The translations under genes and the position numbers were made by a program. This document shows positions 1 through 12,775 of a DNA stretch of 64,000 nt, in pieces. The DNA lies in assembly GCA_023101725.1 (NCBI GenBank), contig JALJCO010001235.1, positions 178,501-242,500 of the forward strand, given 5' to 3'. The notes beneath the pieces were generated by a model. It was not told the DNA's origin, ran no database searches, and saw only the letters and a list, made by a program, of their open reading frames with translations. The stretch's first letter is position 1. Every line of letters begins with the position of its first letter. Source of the DNA: Atherinomorus stipes. Lineage: Eukaryota; Chordata; Actinopteri; Atheriniformes; Atherinidae.

Positions 1-1305
1 CGTCTGGAGCAGCTAGCGAGCTGTCACGCTGCTAACGTGATGTTCCGGTAGATGTCGGCTAGAAATGTTTCCCATCTGCTCAGAAGTCAGGTGTGCTCTG
101 AGACTTGAACGTACATGTTCGTCCCAGCTCTGCTAGGGAATAGGGACGCAAACAAAAGACTGGTTTCAAGGTTGAAAAGGTGGAGTGAAGATAATTTATT
201 GTTCAGGGGTGAATTAAAGCATTAACAAAAACCTGGAAAGCTGTAACTGAAAAGGAGATGGGGTTAGCGATGCTGCTCAAAGGAACAAATAAAAAGACAG
301 ACAAAGCCTAACACTAAAAAGGGGAACCAAATGGGGAAAAGACAAACCTAGGCTATGAACCAAAAAGGGAACAAGCAGCACCATAAACTAAGACCTGTAA
401 CCAAAACCAAACTACAACAAAGGACCTAGCTATCCCAACTCCAAACTGCCAGTGTAAATCAAACAAAATGGAATCTAACAACTAAATCATTAACCAAACG
501 AAAACACCTGGAAATCAAAACTAAAGACAAAGTTACTCAAACTAAAGACACCAAAAACATAAACTAAGGACAACTGTTGCCAGGCCAAGCAGTTGCCACT
601 AGGGATGTTATGCTCGAGCCCGTCTGCTCGACTCCGCCTCGATCTTATGAACCGGAAGTCTCGATACCGCTGTTTTGGTGGAAGTGTCAGCATGCCGAAA
701 GCCACGTGACCACACAAACCGAGGCCTCGTTACGTCATCCGCGACTGTCGAGCCGAAATCTTGAAGTAACTGGGTTTTTTAATCTGTCAGTGCTTAATAT
801 AGGTTCCAATCACTTGGGAATTTATTGAAAAATAGTTAATTTATCACAGAGGATAATTCCAAGATATTAACCACAAAGGAAACACTAACTGAAGGTTGGC
901 AGCGTATCTTTTATTATACACCGTGTCAGAGACAAAACAGCTCCAGACAGTGCTTCCCTCAGCTGCAGTACACATCCACGGCCAGCAGATGTAGCTCATG
1001 CACACGGTCTCAAATGTCTCGAGATTTCGTGTCGATCTCTTGGCAGCTGTGTCAAAATGTCTCAGTGTCTCATGAAGCTTCCTTTTCACCATCCCTAGTT
1101 GCCACTGTCTGAGGGTGTGTTGGGTTCTTTTATAGTTGTTGCCAGCTGCTCCAGGTGAGACTGATCAGCAATCAGAGGGTGAGGGAGGAGATGGTGGTGG
1201 AGATGATGGTGGTGGGGAGCCAGGCCAAGGAGAACAGAGGGATCAAGCAGGAGGATTTGCATGTAAAATGAAAGACAAAGGGTTAGTAACTAGGTGGCCG
1301 TAACA
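1..1305 (-). mobile_element. LTR-like relic, minus strand, split by a hAT element
   Basis: Read on the minus strand, the unit starts TGTTACGGCC near 1305, has a TATAAAAG box at about 1120-1128 and an AATAAA at about 194. That is the order expected of an LTR promoter and polyadenylation region. The 200-590 part is A-rich on the plus strand and has no coding potential. The left end is outside or not recognisable. The hAT at 600-1097 interrupts it. Could also be another retroelement end. No partner LTR was seen. Confidence 0.3.
600..1097. mobile_element. Non-autonomous hAT element with perfect 8-bp TSD
   Basis: Ends TAGGGATG and CATCCCTA form short terminal inverted repeats. They are flanked by identical 8-bp GTTGCCAC copies at 592-599 and 1098-1105. 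The 8-bp duplication and TAGGG ends are hallmarks of hAT transposition. At 498 bp with no transposase frame, it must have been mobilised in trans. The perfect TSD suggests a fairly recent insertion. Confidence 0.85.
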
Positions 1306-1527
1306 GTACAGTATGTTAAAAAAAACAAAGGTCAATGGCAGAAAAATTGAATATATAATTCGAAACTGGGTTTCTATTGATATGTAATTGCTGCACTAGA
1401 ATAGCTGTTATTTGTTTATTATCTTAGAATGAGTCATTTTTATCTACTCGCTGGGTGGTGCACATATGGAGGCTGCCATATTTGTGCTGCCATTTTTATT
1501 ATGGTATCCCTAAATGGACAAAACAAT
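1306..1527. other. No recognisable feature
   Basis: AT-rich spacer between the LTR-like relic and the next miniature element; nothing coding was seen. Confidence 0.4.
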
Positions 1528-1753
1528 GGCCCTGTCCCAATGCCGACCCTAAACCCTGCACCACTGTACGAAGTGTGCAGTTACATGGATGCGGACTTCA
1601 CCAAAGTGTGGATTGAAGGCGCAAAGGGAGCATGGCAGATTTCCACCCTGGAGCAGCTCTGGAGAAATAGGACACACTACGCACTTTAACCCCTCAACTG
1701 GAGAGTGCATTCTAGGGGCGCAAGGGTGGAAGTGCGGGTGTTGGGACAGGGCC
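1528..1753. mobile_element. Miniature element, GGCCCTGTCCCAA ends
   Basis: 226-bp inverted-repeat element. The left end GGCCCTGTCCCAA and right end TTGGGACAGGGCC are inverted copies, with AAT on both sides as a possible 3-bp duplication. The same family is seen at 47265-48544, sharing the segment with CACTTCCACCCTTGCGCCC. Superfamily not assigned. Confidence 0.7.
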
Positions 1754-2076
1754 AATGTGAGTGAAGTGAGAACCCTCTGAACTTTAAAACTGCTGTACCA
1801 GCTTTGTTTAATGGGAGTTAGAGCACTGTTTGGGTTAAATAATACCTTAAAAGACATTAAAAATAGTTACTCAAAGCACAGTTATTGAGACCACTGGATC
1901 CACTCACAGATGAAAACATCTTTATGTCTGGGGCAATTTTGGCCACTAACGGCCACCATACATTTACAACAGTGCTTGGAATTTAAGTCATTTGAAAGAA
2001 AATGTCTTTTTGTTCAAACACTCATCTTTACCACTGGATAGTCACAATTTTCAGATAATAGGCTTTATGAACAGCT

Positions 2077-2253
2077 CCAGTACTTTCTGAACTTAGTACT
2101 GCACCTTTGTTTCCTGTCTTTCATGATTGGATGAACTGATTAATCCAGGTGTGTCTGATCTCAGCAAATGGTCAGACACACCTGGATTAATCAGCTCATC
2201 CAATCTTGAAAGACAGGAAACAAAGGTGAAGTATTAATTTTAGGAAATACTGG
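2077..2253. repeat. Foldback palindrome
   Basis: About 80-bp arms, inverted, around a spacer of some 13 bp. CCAGTACTTTCTGAACTTAG on the left matches the complement of the right end, and TCAGACACACCTGGATTAAT flanks the centre. It would form a long hairpin if transcribed. Probably a miniature element derived from two TIRs. No clear TSD. Confidence 0.75.
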
Positions 2254-3336
2254 AGATGTGCATAAAGCCCATCAAAGTCTAAAACGGGAATACTTATCGC
2301 AATTTATCTTTTTATTGATAATTGTTACATCCCTAGCTATGAGTAAAGGTAAATGAAGCTGGTTTTTCCAAGGGAACAACTCTGAGAAGAGCTGGACTTC
2401 CCCTCACTTGTCCCACGGTCCTGCAGGTTTTAGATGTTTTCTTGCATCCTCACCGCTGACTCAGAATGATGGGTCATTGTGTAGAAGTTGACAACAAGCT
2501 GCTGGATGTATTTAAGTTGATTTTAGAGCAGCTAAAACCTGCAGGATAGTGGCCCTTCAGGACCGACTGTGGACCTGAGTTAAATGCTGGTGTTACCTCG
2601 AGGCGCCAGTAGGGGGAGCTGTGGTATTATTAGTGCCATAATTGAGTGGACAGGATTTCTGAACAAGCAGGCATTCATGGTATAAAAATATCCTGTACTG
2701 GGATTGAAAAAAATGTTTTATTGAGTTTTTTAACTGAACTGAATCCAAGATTGTTTCACTTAATGATTTCTATTATTATGAGTCAACAACTTCTGTTTCA
2801 CATCAATATTGTTGAGAAAATGAAGTGGTTTGCACTGCAATCATTAGCATCTCATAAATCTAACCAGAAACAAGAAAACAAGAAATCCTTGACAAAAATT
2901 TATCAGCGTAATAAAACCATGAATGAAAATATGGGTATGAACAGAAAGTATATTCATACTACATATCTTTCTATATCTATATTTATAGCTGTAATACCTC
3001 AGTAATAGAGGATCTGTATATGACCCATCACAGTTATATCAATGTGATTTTAGCAGAAATGTTAATATTTACATCATCATTATTCTCATTTTAATTTAAA
3101 TGCATGTTAAAAACTATTATGGTCCTTTTTTCAGGTATCTGTATCAGATAATTTTTTTTTTTTTAGTCTGTATGATATTATATAAAGGACATCTCAGTTT
3201 AACATATTACGACTTTCATTAGATTTTAATTTATTATGTCGACCAAGTCACAACTCTGAAAACTAAAACTCAGCAAAGTTGTTGGATTCATTACCTGAAG
3301 TCAGTGGATCCACTCACATATGAAATTCTTACACAC
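2254..3336. other. No recognisable feature
   Basis: AT-rich sequence with open frames of chance length only. No splice-bordered exon or TIR pair was recognised. Confidence 0.4.
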
Positions 3337-3455
3337 TGTAGGTCAAGGTCAAGTTTATTTATGGCACATTTCCCACAACTCATGCTATCCAAAGTGCTTT
3401 AAATTATAAAATGTAAAATTACAACTAAATGAATTAAATGCATGACAACGATACA
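3337..3455 (-). mobile_element. LINE/SINE 3'-tail relic
   Basis: The stretch around AAGTTTATTTATGGCACATTT and ATCCAAAGTGCTTTAAATTA resembles, on the minus strand, the conserved 3' tail shared by fish L2-type LINEs and their SINEs. No coding part is present. Confidence 0.4.
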
Positions 3456-3916
3456 AGAAACTAAAACAATAATAATTAATTTAACAAGAACAAGTTTGAG
3501 TCCAGTGTGCTAAAAGTCAGTCATTAACTTATAAATGTGTTAACAGCCTGGTGACATGATAAAAGTAAAGGTTCAGCTGCTGTCAAAGACAGAGCTACCG
3601 CTGGGTTTATGCAAGTAAAGCTAATGTTTCCCACAAAATGTCCACAAGAGGTGTTCTGAAGCCAAGTTGTGGTCACAAATTCCTCTGATGCAGAGACATC
3701 CTCAGGGAGGTGAGACATGGAGAACAAATCTTCTTGGTAAACCCAGTGGTAGTTCCACCTGCAACTCAGCTGAACTATTGCTTTTATTCAATAACCTGGA
3801 AGTTACCAGAAACAATACAGTTATAATCAGTCAGAATTGAATGTCACGGTCAATCAAGAGTTGGGGGTAAGTTTGGCCCGTCACCACCAGTTTATGGCCT
3901 CTCTCTCTCTCTTTCG
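3456..3916. other. No recognisable feature; (CT)n run at its right end
   Basis: No gene or TIR pair found. A short CT microsatellite lies at about 3899-3913. Confidence 0.4.
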
Positions 3917-4656
3917 AGGATAACTTTCTTTTTATTCAACCTGGACCTTATTTCTAGGAGAATATATATGTGCATTTACTCACCGGTAAAATTTCTGCAT
4001 CACTTTGAGTCCTTCTGAAGATATTACGTTGAGTTGCCCTTTGGTGTACATCCATATAATGGCTGAGATGGGGCAGTCACGATAGAAGGCAAAATCTACA
4101 GCAAAACTTGATTTTCACCAATACTTTAAGTAGAATGAAGGAACGAACAAGTACTATTGTCCTGTGAGTCCAGATTTACTTTCCGTTAGTTATCAGGGTG
4201 TTCTACACACTTTTCTACACACTTTCATACATTCACGATCAAATGAAAATGAAATGAAATGAAAAATACCTTGTTTATCCCAGAAGGGAAATTCAACATT
4301 GTAAAAAAAGCTCTCTTTTTTTTTTCCTTTTTCTTAATTTCTTAATTTTTTTCTTAACGATGCGTGTTTCCGTAGTACAGCTGAGGAGAGCAGCTCGCTA
4401 ACCAGACAACAAAAAACACACAATTTACAAAACTCTGAACTCACAGAAGCATTGATGAAATCAAGGAGCTTTACTGCAGATAATGTCTTATATAGTGGCT
4501 GCCCTGTCTCCGCCATTTTACTGGATGTACACCAAAGGGCGACTCAACGTAATATCTTCCGAAGGACTCAAAGAAATGCAGAAACTTTACTAGTGAGTAA
4601 ATGCATGGATATACTCCTAGAAATAAGGTCCATGTTGAAAAAAAGTAAAGTTATCC
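3917..4656. mobile_element. TTAA-type miniature inverted-repeat element
   Basis: The left arm (3917 to about 4060) and right arm (about 4500-4656) are long inverted copies: AGGATAACTTTCTTTTTATT at left, AGTAAAGTTATCCT followed by TTAA at right. The left TTAA is degraded (TTCG). Arms include GGTGTACATCCA and its complement. The centre holds a short L2-tail-like stretch at about 4250-4310. TTAA targets suggest the piggyBac or Kolobok superfamily. Confidence 0.65.
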
Positions 4657-5866
4657 TTAAATGCACTATTCTTGCACAGTTATTACGAGTCTGCTGCATA
4701 GCGATTAGGCAGGGTTAAATTGCAGGGGAGCAAAGGGGAGCTCGGCTCCCCTGCAAACACTCACCTGGGACGCTGAGGGGAGCTCAACAACAGTCCACTT
4801 CCAGGTTAGAATTTATGTAATATTCCATCAGGTTACTGAAGTTTTCCAAATAAAAAGACTAGCATTAATTTGTTAGCTGCTTATTTATTTTGTTTTTTTT
4901 CTCACCGTGGACAGAAGTACTGTTTGTTTGTCGTTTACTGTGACCCTATAAACAGAGACCACTTCATTTGCTGTTGTTTTTTTGTGGTTGTAAAACAGGC
5001 TTTCTGTTCCAGTTTCATATGTTTCAGAATGAATCAGCTGCAGCAGAATATCTTGTGTACCAGTGATCTTGGTTTTGCTGTGTACTAATATGTAAAAGTG
5101 TCTTATAAAGCCACAGTGCACGCTCCCCATGGACAGGCGTGGGTGAGTGGTGGAGGATGTTGGTGAATGGTAAGAGGAAATCCACCTGCACATGAACACA
5201 GAACAAAAGAAGACATAGTTGATGATATGAATAAGTCCTCTCATTCTCCATCACATGCTTACATTAGCAGATACAAATACCTCGGGTAGGTTTAGACAAG
5301 AAGCTGAAATTTGACGCCAATGTGGAAGCAGATTAAAAAGCCATCAGTGTCTCTGCTCCCTAAGGAAGTTACAGGCTTTTAATATGGATTGAAAAATGCT
5401 GGCTCTTTCTTTTTAGAAATCTTTTATTGTACCAGTTTTAACATTTTTCCACTATTCCCTGGTTTGAAAATGTTGGAAGCAGAGGTTCAGCTCAGTTAAA
5501 CCAGGTTGGTGATGACCTGAGTACCTGCTGGAAGAAATAAGATCCACCCTTTACATCAGGAACTTAACCAGTTCCCTCCAGCTTGTGATACAGGAACCCC
5601 ATCAGGTAGGAAATTTGTTCCCCGTGCAATACTTTCTCTAAATAGCTGCATGATCTTTTCCTTTTCATCATATTTTGTAAACTGGCCACTTTTTGGCCTC
5701 ATGCCCAGCGAGCCTTTGTTCCATCAGCAATGGTTTATTTCCAGTTGTAGTGAATGCAATGGGACTGTTCACATCCCCCCAGAAACCAGCCTCCTTTCCC
5801 AAACCCACTCATCCACACCACCTCGCAAACTGGACTGAAATGCTCGCACAGTTTAGTATTTTCTGT
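4657..5866. other. No recognisable feature
   Basis: Contains a small imperfect palindrome around GGGGAGCTCGGCTCCCC (4730-4760) and chance open frames; no exon or element ends were identified. Confidence 0.4.
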
Positions 5867-5867
5867 G

Positions 5868-6023
5868 ACAGTTGACAATCCTGTCACTATGCCTCCAATT
5901 AATCATGCACCCTGCTTACTTGGCCAAGGTGGATATCCCTTTGGCCAGTAGGTGCGCGACTCTCACCTGGTTGTCTGGGAATTGAATCCTGGCCGGGTTC
6001 TCCTTGCATACCTTGTCAGATTT
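5868..6023 (+). mobile_element. tRNA-derived SINE-like copy
   Basis: About 150 bp matching 13850-14005. An 80-bp leader (CCTGTCACTATGCCTCC) is followed by a tRNA-like part with an A-box-like segment, CTCTCACC in the anticodon region (as in tRNA-Glu-CTC) and a B-box-like GGGAATTGAATCCTGG. Not a functional tRNA: the acceptor stem is not paired. Confidence 0.55.
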
Positions 6024-6264
6024 CCTTTCTTCATCTCTCTGAACTTTGTCTTGTCCCTGGATGAAACTGGTGGTCAGGAACACCCCAGTCAGCGCTTTCA
6101 GGCCAATTTATGCTCCCTTACGTACGTAAATGGCAAAGTCCGTTTCATACGTCGCTCTGCATGGCTGCCTTCATACTTCCATGTGTCTTCTTCATTCCCA
6201 TGGTTCATAAATCAGTCCCATGGCTTAAATCAGCTTAAATGGGCCTTTAGAAGGGGCAAGAAGG

Positions 6265-6550
6265 GGTGTTAACCCTGCTGGTATTTTAACGTCGTGTCAA
6301 CGTTGCCTTCTTCGGTCCCAGCGTTGAGTATCTGTTGGATTTTGTTTTGATTTTTTTCAAATCTAATCAAACGTTGATTGATCAATGTTGTTTGGATGTT
6401 GGTATGACTGATATTTTTTATATTTTTCAAGTGTTATTTTTTTTTTGCAAAGTTAAATATATGGTGAGTTAACAACACCATTTCAACCACTGGGTGTTCA
6501 ACGTTGTTATGACATTGAATTAACGTTCATTCATCAACTGACATTATTTA
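6265..6550. mobile_element. Degenerate relic of the CAACGTTG-rich element family
   Basis: Repeated CAACGTTG/GTTGGATG-type words and a CCTGCTGG start resemble the element at 43756-45188. No clear second terminus remains. Confidence 0.4.
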
Positions 6551-7611
6551 AACCACATTTAAGCATTTAAAGTCGGTAGAATGCCAGAGTCAGTCTCTGG
6601 TTGCCAAAAGATTTACTAGACAATTTCACTATTCAATTCTTTGCCGTTTTATCCACCCAAAACACTTTTACCATGGAGAGAGAGACTAAATCTTTGTTTA
6701 ATTATCTTAGCATTGTGGTGTAAACAAGGCCTGAAGATCAGACCTGTCTGGGATTGTTGTCAAATTGAATCAAACTTTATTTCAAGAGATATATATACAT
6801 ATGTATATATAGATATACACATTAAAAAATGTATTTATTGAGATTATTGAGGGGTCCTCGCTTTTCTAATTGATAGCTACATTTCTTAGCTGCAATTAGA
6901 ACTAGCCTAATGAAGCGAGTGTTGACTCTCACATTTATTGGTAAAACCGATAGGTCCCCCAATCAGAGTAGTTACTATTTATCTTATGAAGACGAGATGA
7001 GGAGTCATGTAAACCCTATGTATAAGATTAAACTGTAAAAATCGCCTCCTTTCCAAACGTAGTGATGATGTCATCTTTGCCTGGTTTAATCCAGACTAGT
7101 GAAAGTTGTTTTGGTATGGAGGTGGTGAAGACGACACCGGAACAGAACCTGCTGTAGACAGCAGACTGTTGTGGCCTATGTTGGTTTTAACGAGTGTGAA
7201 CGAAAGTTTTTCAGGCAAATTTCAAATGAGGTCCAACACTAAGAATATACATATTTTAACAAGAAAAATGCTGTTTCCAGGTCATGACTCCCTTGCCAAG
7301 TTAGTAATAGAAACAAAACGGCAATGCTGCATCTGTCTTTTTTATTTGTCATAAAATACAGATTTATACAATATAATTTAAAACAAAGATCTCTGTTTGT
7401 TTCATCAGGTTACTTTACATTTTTATGAATGGTATGAGTGTGTGTTTGGCCATAGACTGCAGTACAAAGGACAGGCTCTTTGCCCCCTGGTTGCGCGCAC
7501 AACTGCAAATGTTTGTAAATGGGAAACTCATCTATTGAACCCAAGCGGCAACCTCCGGTGGCCAGCAGTGATGCCACCCAGAAATGGACATTTTTTGTAG
7601 TTTTCCCTTCA
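6551..7611. other. No recognisable gene; AT microsatellite
   Basis: An (AT)-rich tract near 6788-6830. The last 130 bp may be a diverged extension of the repeat starting at 7612. Nothing else is supported. Confidence 0.35.
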
Positions 7612-8252
7612 TCCGCTAGGGGCTGGCTCCAAGAGCGAGCAAATCCCCATAGACTCCCATGTTAAAAACGCCAACTTCACAGCAGAAATAAACAGGTTTA
7701 CAGCCTGGTTCAAAAAATCATTTTAGGTTTATTAGGTCAAGTTTACCTTCATGTCAACTGTGAGGGAGGTGAATTTTTTTTATAACTCATGCGTTTAGAT
7801 GTTATTTATTCTTCAAATTACACATAATTAAGGGCGTGTCCTTATGATTGACATGCGACAGACCGGAAGCTCCGCCTGCCGACCAGAGGCTCCTAGTTAG
7901 CTCCTTCTTTGCTCTCAGTAAGGTCTCAGTTTGTTACAGAGTCGCACAACGGCGGTTTTTAGTCAGCGAATTGCAAGTGTAAGCATGTCTTACCTTAACC
8001 ATGCAGCTTAGGGGGCTTATCTTTGTTAGCTCCTCTTAGTTTCGTGTTAGCTAGGTTAGCGTTTAGCCCAGAGTACGTCAGCTGTCAATCATTTGCCCCG
8101 CGGCCGCACTGTGCCCATTTTAGTATTTTCCTGGAGTGACGACGTACGTGATGCGGCAAGATGGCGACGGTAAGACACGCCCAACGGGCTTCACATTTCT
8201 CTATTCAGACGAGACCGGATGCTACGTCCAGTAATTATATACAGTCTTTGAT
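7612..8252 (+). repeat. Dispersed repeat, copy 1 (inverted partner at 41322-41972)
   Basis: About 640 bp nearly matching the reverse complement of 41322-41972. Shared landmarks include GGGGCTGGCTCCAAGAGCGA, the Not I-like GCGGCCGC region, CAAGATGGCGACGGTAAGAC and the TATATACAGTCT end. Non-coding. The right end abuts a Tc1 terminal fragment, so this repeat inserted into or replaced part of a Tc1 copy. Confidence 0.8.
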
Positions 8253-8340
8253 TGAACCCTATAGATTAGGAATGGGATGTCACTCAAGCTCATATGTGAG
8301 TCAAGGGTGCTGAGCTAATACTTTTGGTAATACAGTGTAT
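8253..8340 (-). mobile_element. Terminal fragment of a Tc1/mariner element
   Basis: Carries GGAATGGGATGTCACT, CATATGTGAGTCAAGG and ATACTTTTGGTAATAC. This is the same terminal sequence as the start of the Tc1 copy at 32788 (reverse complement). Only about 90 bp survives. Confidence 0.7.
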
Positions 8341-11277
8341 ATACACACACATATATATAGACTAACACACAGATAATATGAGTATAATCAAGACATGTGG
8401 GGCTGATTACAGAGGAGCCAGATCAGGAAATGACATGTGCCACCCATGCCTTCACCCGGGTGCTCAACTAGCCACAAGCCAACAAAACCCTGCCACAGCC
8501 CCCCCCCCCACATGGCCCCAATGACAGAGACGTCCCAGCCAGGGTCAACCTCAGCCCCAGGACAAGCGGCCCCCACTGATGAAACATGGTAGATAAGACA
8601 TCAAAGCATAAAACAGTACAGTAGAGTATAGTTCAGAGTTTGAAAGGTATCAATAATCTGTGGCCATGCTTTCACCCCCACCTCTTTGCCCATTTTGACG
8701 AGACGTAACGCTGCAAGATGCCAAGATGGCGACGGTGGGAACCACCCACCGCTTCATTTCAGCTCTTCAGAAACCTACGAGTAGCGTCAGGGACAGTTTG
8801 TCCAGATTTTTCTTTCTGTTGAGTTTCTAGAAGGTGAACTATTTATACTAAAAGGCCTTCAGAGGGAAGAAGAATATGTAAATCAGTTTTCACCTCAATG
8901 TCACTCTGACCTACTTCCCCACAAGCTAAGTAACTGCTCCCTCATTCAAAGCACGGCGGTTACGGTTGAACTGATGTATGAAAATAGATCAGTTCAACTG
9001 ATCCATGAGCCATGTTTATGTCATGTTTGGAGGTGTCAGACGTCGCAACATCTCATGGTGTCGTTCCAGCTCGATCAGAGATGTTCAGACACGGTTCTCG
9101 CCTCCAGCAGTGACTCCAGACTTCAGAGGAATCAGTTTAATTTTAGCGTAGTGTTGACATCTCTGACGTTTGGCCTACAAAGGAAAGGCCAGACGTGTTG
9201 ACACATCACAAGTTGACCAATCTGCTGACTGACGGTGACTGCGCTTTCACGGACACCTGAACCTCGTCGTCCGTGACTTAGCTTTAGCTAAACAACAGAT
9301 AAAGTGGCGATAAGCTGCAGTTTCAACATACATGGTATGATTTTGGTGACAACTCTGAGCAGTTGAGCAAAACTTTTTTGTGGTCAGCGTTCACCCATTG
9401 CTTCCTTTGCAGTGCAGTGTGAAAAGAGGAAGTGGTTTGTGAATGCTCAGAAAACAGCTCCCTGTGATTAGCATGAATTTCACTGTGGTTAAGATTTTTT
9501 CACAAAGCCGTTCAGCTTCATTTTCAACACCCTGACTTCAAATTAACTTGGAAATCATGTTGCTTTGAGTCATATTACGTTTCTGCGCACTATGGATTAT
9601 TCAAAGCTGTTTTAGAAAGCTTTGAAATCACTTTCACAAGAAAGGGTAACGCCTCTTCGAGAACCCAGTGAGACACAAAACGGAATACAGTCAAATTCAC
9701 TTTAAATTTAACAATATTGTGATTACAATGCTGCTTCTTTTGTTAATATTCATAAAGTTAAAACCAAAAAGCACCAGTTAAGTGTTTTCCATTTACTTTT
9801 ACACTTTTACCTGATTTTTAAAAAGTGTCATCTGCGGGGAGAAAGGTACTGCACGTTGTTATGCATGACAGAATATGGTTCAAAACCTCAGAGTTGCAAA
9901 GATGTTTGTCACAACAAAAGGTTTTCACAGTTGGGCTGTCAGATGCACAGAGAGGGAGGGAGTTGAGACACTGTGGTCAGATGGTGAGAGGACGTAGGAG
10001 TTCTTTTTCCAGAAAATAATCACCAAACACCCCCTCGGTTTAGTTAAATGTTAAAAAGACTCAGCTGAAATAGATCACAGTGAATGGATTGAATGTTTTT
10101 TGGGTTTTTAAAGTTTTGTGTGGGTTGCCCGATCGTTGCCTGAACAGCAACGTCTCCGTTGACTTCTACTTGGCTTAACTGCAGCTGTTATCATTAAAAG
10201 TGCAACAACATCAGAAGTGAAAATGAGAGCATTTTGGTGTCCTCTGGAAAGTGTTTATCACAAAAACAGAAGTCTTTATGACCTTTCAGACCCGAGATCT
10301 CCCAGTCGGGGAAATTTCCATACGAACCGTTTGTACTAAAACCTCTAATATCATTCTGCTTCTCTTCAGCTGTTACAGAAAAAATGCTGCTCCATGATTT
10401 GATAGCATTTACAGCTACAGATGCACCACCTCACTTTTTCCTTTTCATGTTGAAAGTGTGGCTGTTTTCATTTGTGCTTTGTGCCACCTTTGGTCTATAT
10501 TAGTAACACATATACCAACATTTAGATATCTAAACCAATCTAAACCCTGTTCCCTTAAATAGAGGTTGTGGTTGCACAGATATACTCAGTATGATGGGTT
10601 TACAACTTTTGAGTGAGTTTAAAGGTAAAGTCTGTAATTTTCCATCTGAAAATAAATGCTAGACTTGTGTGAGTGAAATCTGGCTCAATCCGCACCTTGG
10701 GCTTCTACTCTCGTGTGGCGGTGACTTTTATTTGCAACTGTACAGGCCGTCATTGCGGGTTGCCAGATACAATCTCTGTGTGGCAGTACTATGTTTGGTA
10801 CAGTTAAGCCCCATTCATACCATAACGGTAAATACAGATACAAACGCTTTCATCCGTATCTGTAGGTTGTTTCGTCCGTCAGTATGTCCGTTGTGAGAGA
10901 GCTTATGAATCCGGAGTGCTCCAGATAAAACAGAGCAACACCACCGGGAATCGTGGCAGTAGTACAGAGTCAGAGTTTACAGTTTACCCATTCATGAAAA
11001 TCAAAGAAGAAGAGCAAGAAGAGGCATTTTAAAATGTCAGAAGTTTAAATAACTTTGGCCACTTTTAAGTGGTCGGACATGCCACCGCTGCATACACTTA
11101 TCTTTTCTCTGTCTTTTTTGAAGTAGACACAGCAAAACTACTTTCCTGGACTCCAGGAAGAATAAAAACTCCTAATGATCGTTTATGTGGAATCTGTTGA
11201 CATAAAAAATGATGTAAGTCAAGGATTCATTTCTTTGAGTGGAGTGGAGTTGTGGGTATACTGTAGCCCATTGGCAA
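8341..11277. other. No supported gene
   Basis: Mostly unique-looking sequence. The 8690-8770 part has a CCAAGATGGCGACGG stretch like the repeat at 7612. The open frames here show no domain, no splice context and no compositional signal of coding. Confidence 0.4.
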
Positions 11278-11391
11278 AGCTTGACAGAGCTTGACATCAA
11301 GCTCTGTACAAGTCACTAAGTGTGCTGCAGCAGGGGAACTCCCAATACCGGCAGGATGCCAGCCCTCGAGGAGCGGAATTGGTGATTCCTG
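11278..11391. mobile_element. hAT-MITE fragment (right half)
   Basis: GCAGGATGCCAGCCCTCGAG and GGAATTGGTGATTCCTG match the right half of the miniature hAT family seen intact at 55973-56160. The left terminus is missing. Confidence 0.6.
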
Positions 11392-12232
11392 TCCTGTACC
11401 AACACACACGTTTTTAATATGAATAAGTGTGAATTCCAGGTGACGACAACTTTAATATGCTGATGACACTGATTTTTAACTAGAGATAGGAAACTTGATG
11501 CTTTTTACCAACTCAAAATTTAATAGATTTCAATGAATGAATGAATGAAAAAGTATTTATAAATACTTATATTTATAAATATATAAATATTTTTATTATC
11601 TGACATCATTCTGAGGCTGCAATACAATTAACTGAATAATTGATAACAAAAAAGAGAATATACCCACATACATACAGTTACTCAGCTACACGGTATAAAA
11701 GAACATGCAAATGCTTTAATTCAGGTTTACTGCCATCCACCCTTTATTTGTGGGGGGAAAAAACTATGCAGTTGTTATTTGTCAGTTCATCACATAAATT
11801 CTAACATATTTTTTTTCATTTATCTTTTTTACCCTCGCATCGGTTAGTAGGAATGAGAAAAGGTTATCAAACCAATTGGTTTAAATATTAAAAATTCTAA
11901 TACTCTTTTTTGTCTTTTACCGTAACTTTTGCCTGCATCTGTGTCTGTTCATTGAGGCATGAGATACAATGAGGTCTGTCCAAATTTCCTTTAACGAATA
12001 TGTGAGGTTTCCTATACTGTATGCCCCCCCCAATGTTAAACTCATTTCAATGCCCTCTGACTCTGTGTGACTGACTTTTCAACTCCAATGACTCAAAAAC
12101 CTAATTCTCTGTGGTCAGTGACTCATTTGTACCCACAGGATGAGTACATCTATGTAGGTGTATGTATATATATTGTGCATATGTATAAGGATGTGTGGGT
12201 GTAAGTCACATGCAGAATAAGTATGTATATGT
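11392..12232. other. No recognisable feature
   Basis: AT-rich spacer with simple ATAAATAT-like runs near 11540-11600; nothing coding is supported. Confidence 0.4.
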
Positions 12233-12320
12233 TAGGGCTGGAAAAAAAATATCACTGAAATACTGCAATATTTTCATATGCAGATTTCATATCGATATTT
12301 AAAAGTGTGATATTGATCTA
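12233..12320. mobile_element. hAT terminal fragment
   Basis: Begins TAGGGCTGGAAAAAAAATAT, like fish hAT termini that start TAGGGCTG. The partner end was not found. Confidence 0.35.
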
Positions 12321-12775
12321 TTTTACCAAGTACACTCACGACATTTCAATAGGCTCGTTCGACTTCGGCTATTTGAGCGCAACTCGGCTGGAAGTGAGGG
12401 ATTGTGGTCCTGGAGTGTTGCATGCCGGTTAGAAACTTTGTCCGACTTCAGACTGCGCCTGCACTGCACCGGAAAACGTGACCATACCACATGATCATCA
12501 AATATAGTCTTCACGAAACTTTTTCATCAAACTTTTTCACATTACTCAAGTAATTTCTGAGTGACAAGATGTGACAGGAAATAACAGCACAGTAGATGTG
12601 CTGTCAAATTACCTCACCACCCCGTTATCCTACAGGGAAGGATCAGGGTCACTGAAGAACAAATAAATAAAATTCTGCGGGAAAAAAAAAAGATCAGAAC
12701 TCTGAGAAAAGTCGTAATTCTGACTTTTTCCCAGAACAAAAAAAAAAAACAGTTTTTGACATATTTTTTCAATTT
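12321..12775. other. No recognisable feature
   Basis: No gene, TIR pair or RNA gene could be supported. Confidence 0.4.

Noticed and set aside
9825..10019. 64-codon plus-strand frame near 9.9 kb as a small gene
   Set aside because: No start context, domain, conservation or splice evidence; chance length in this composition.
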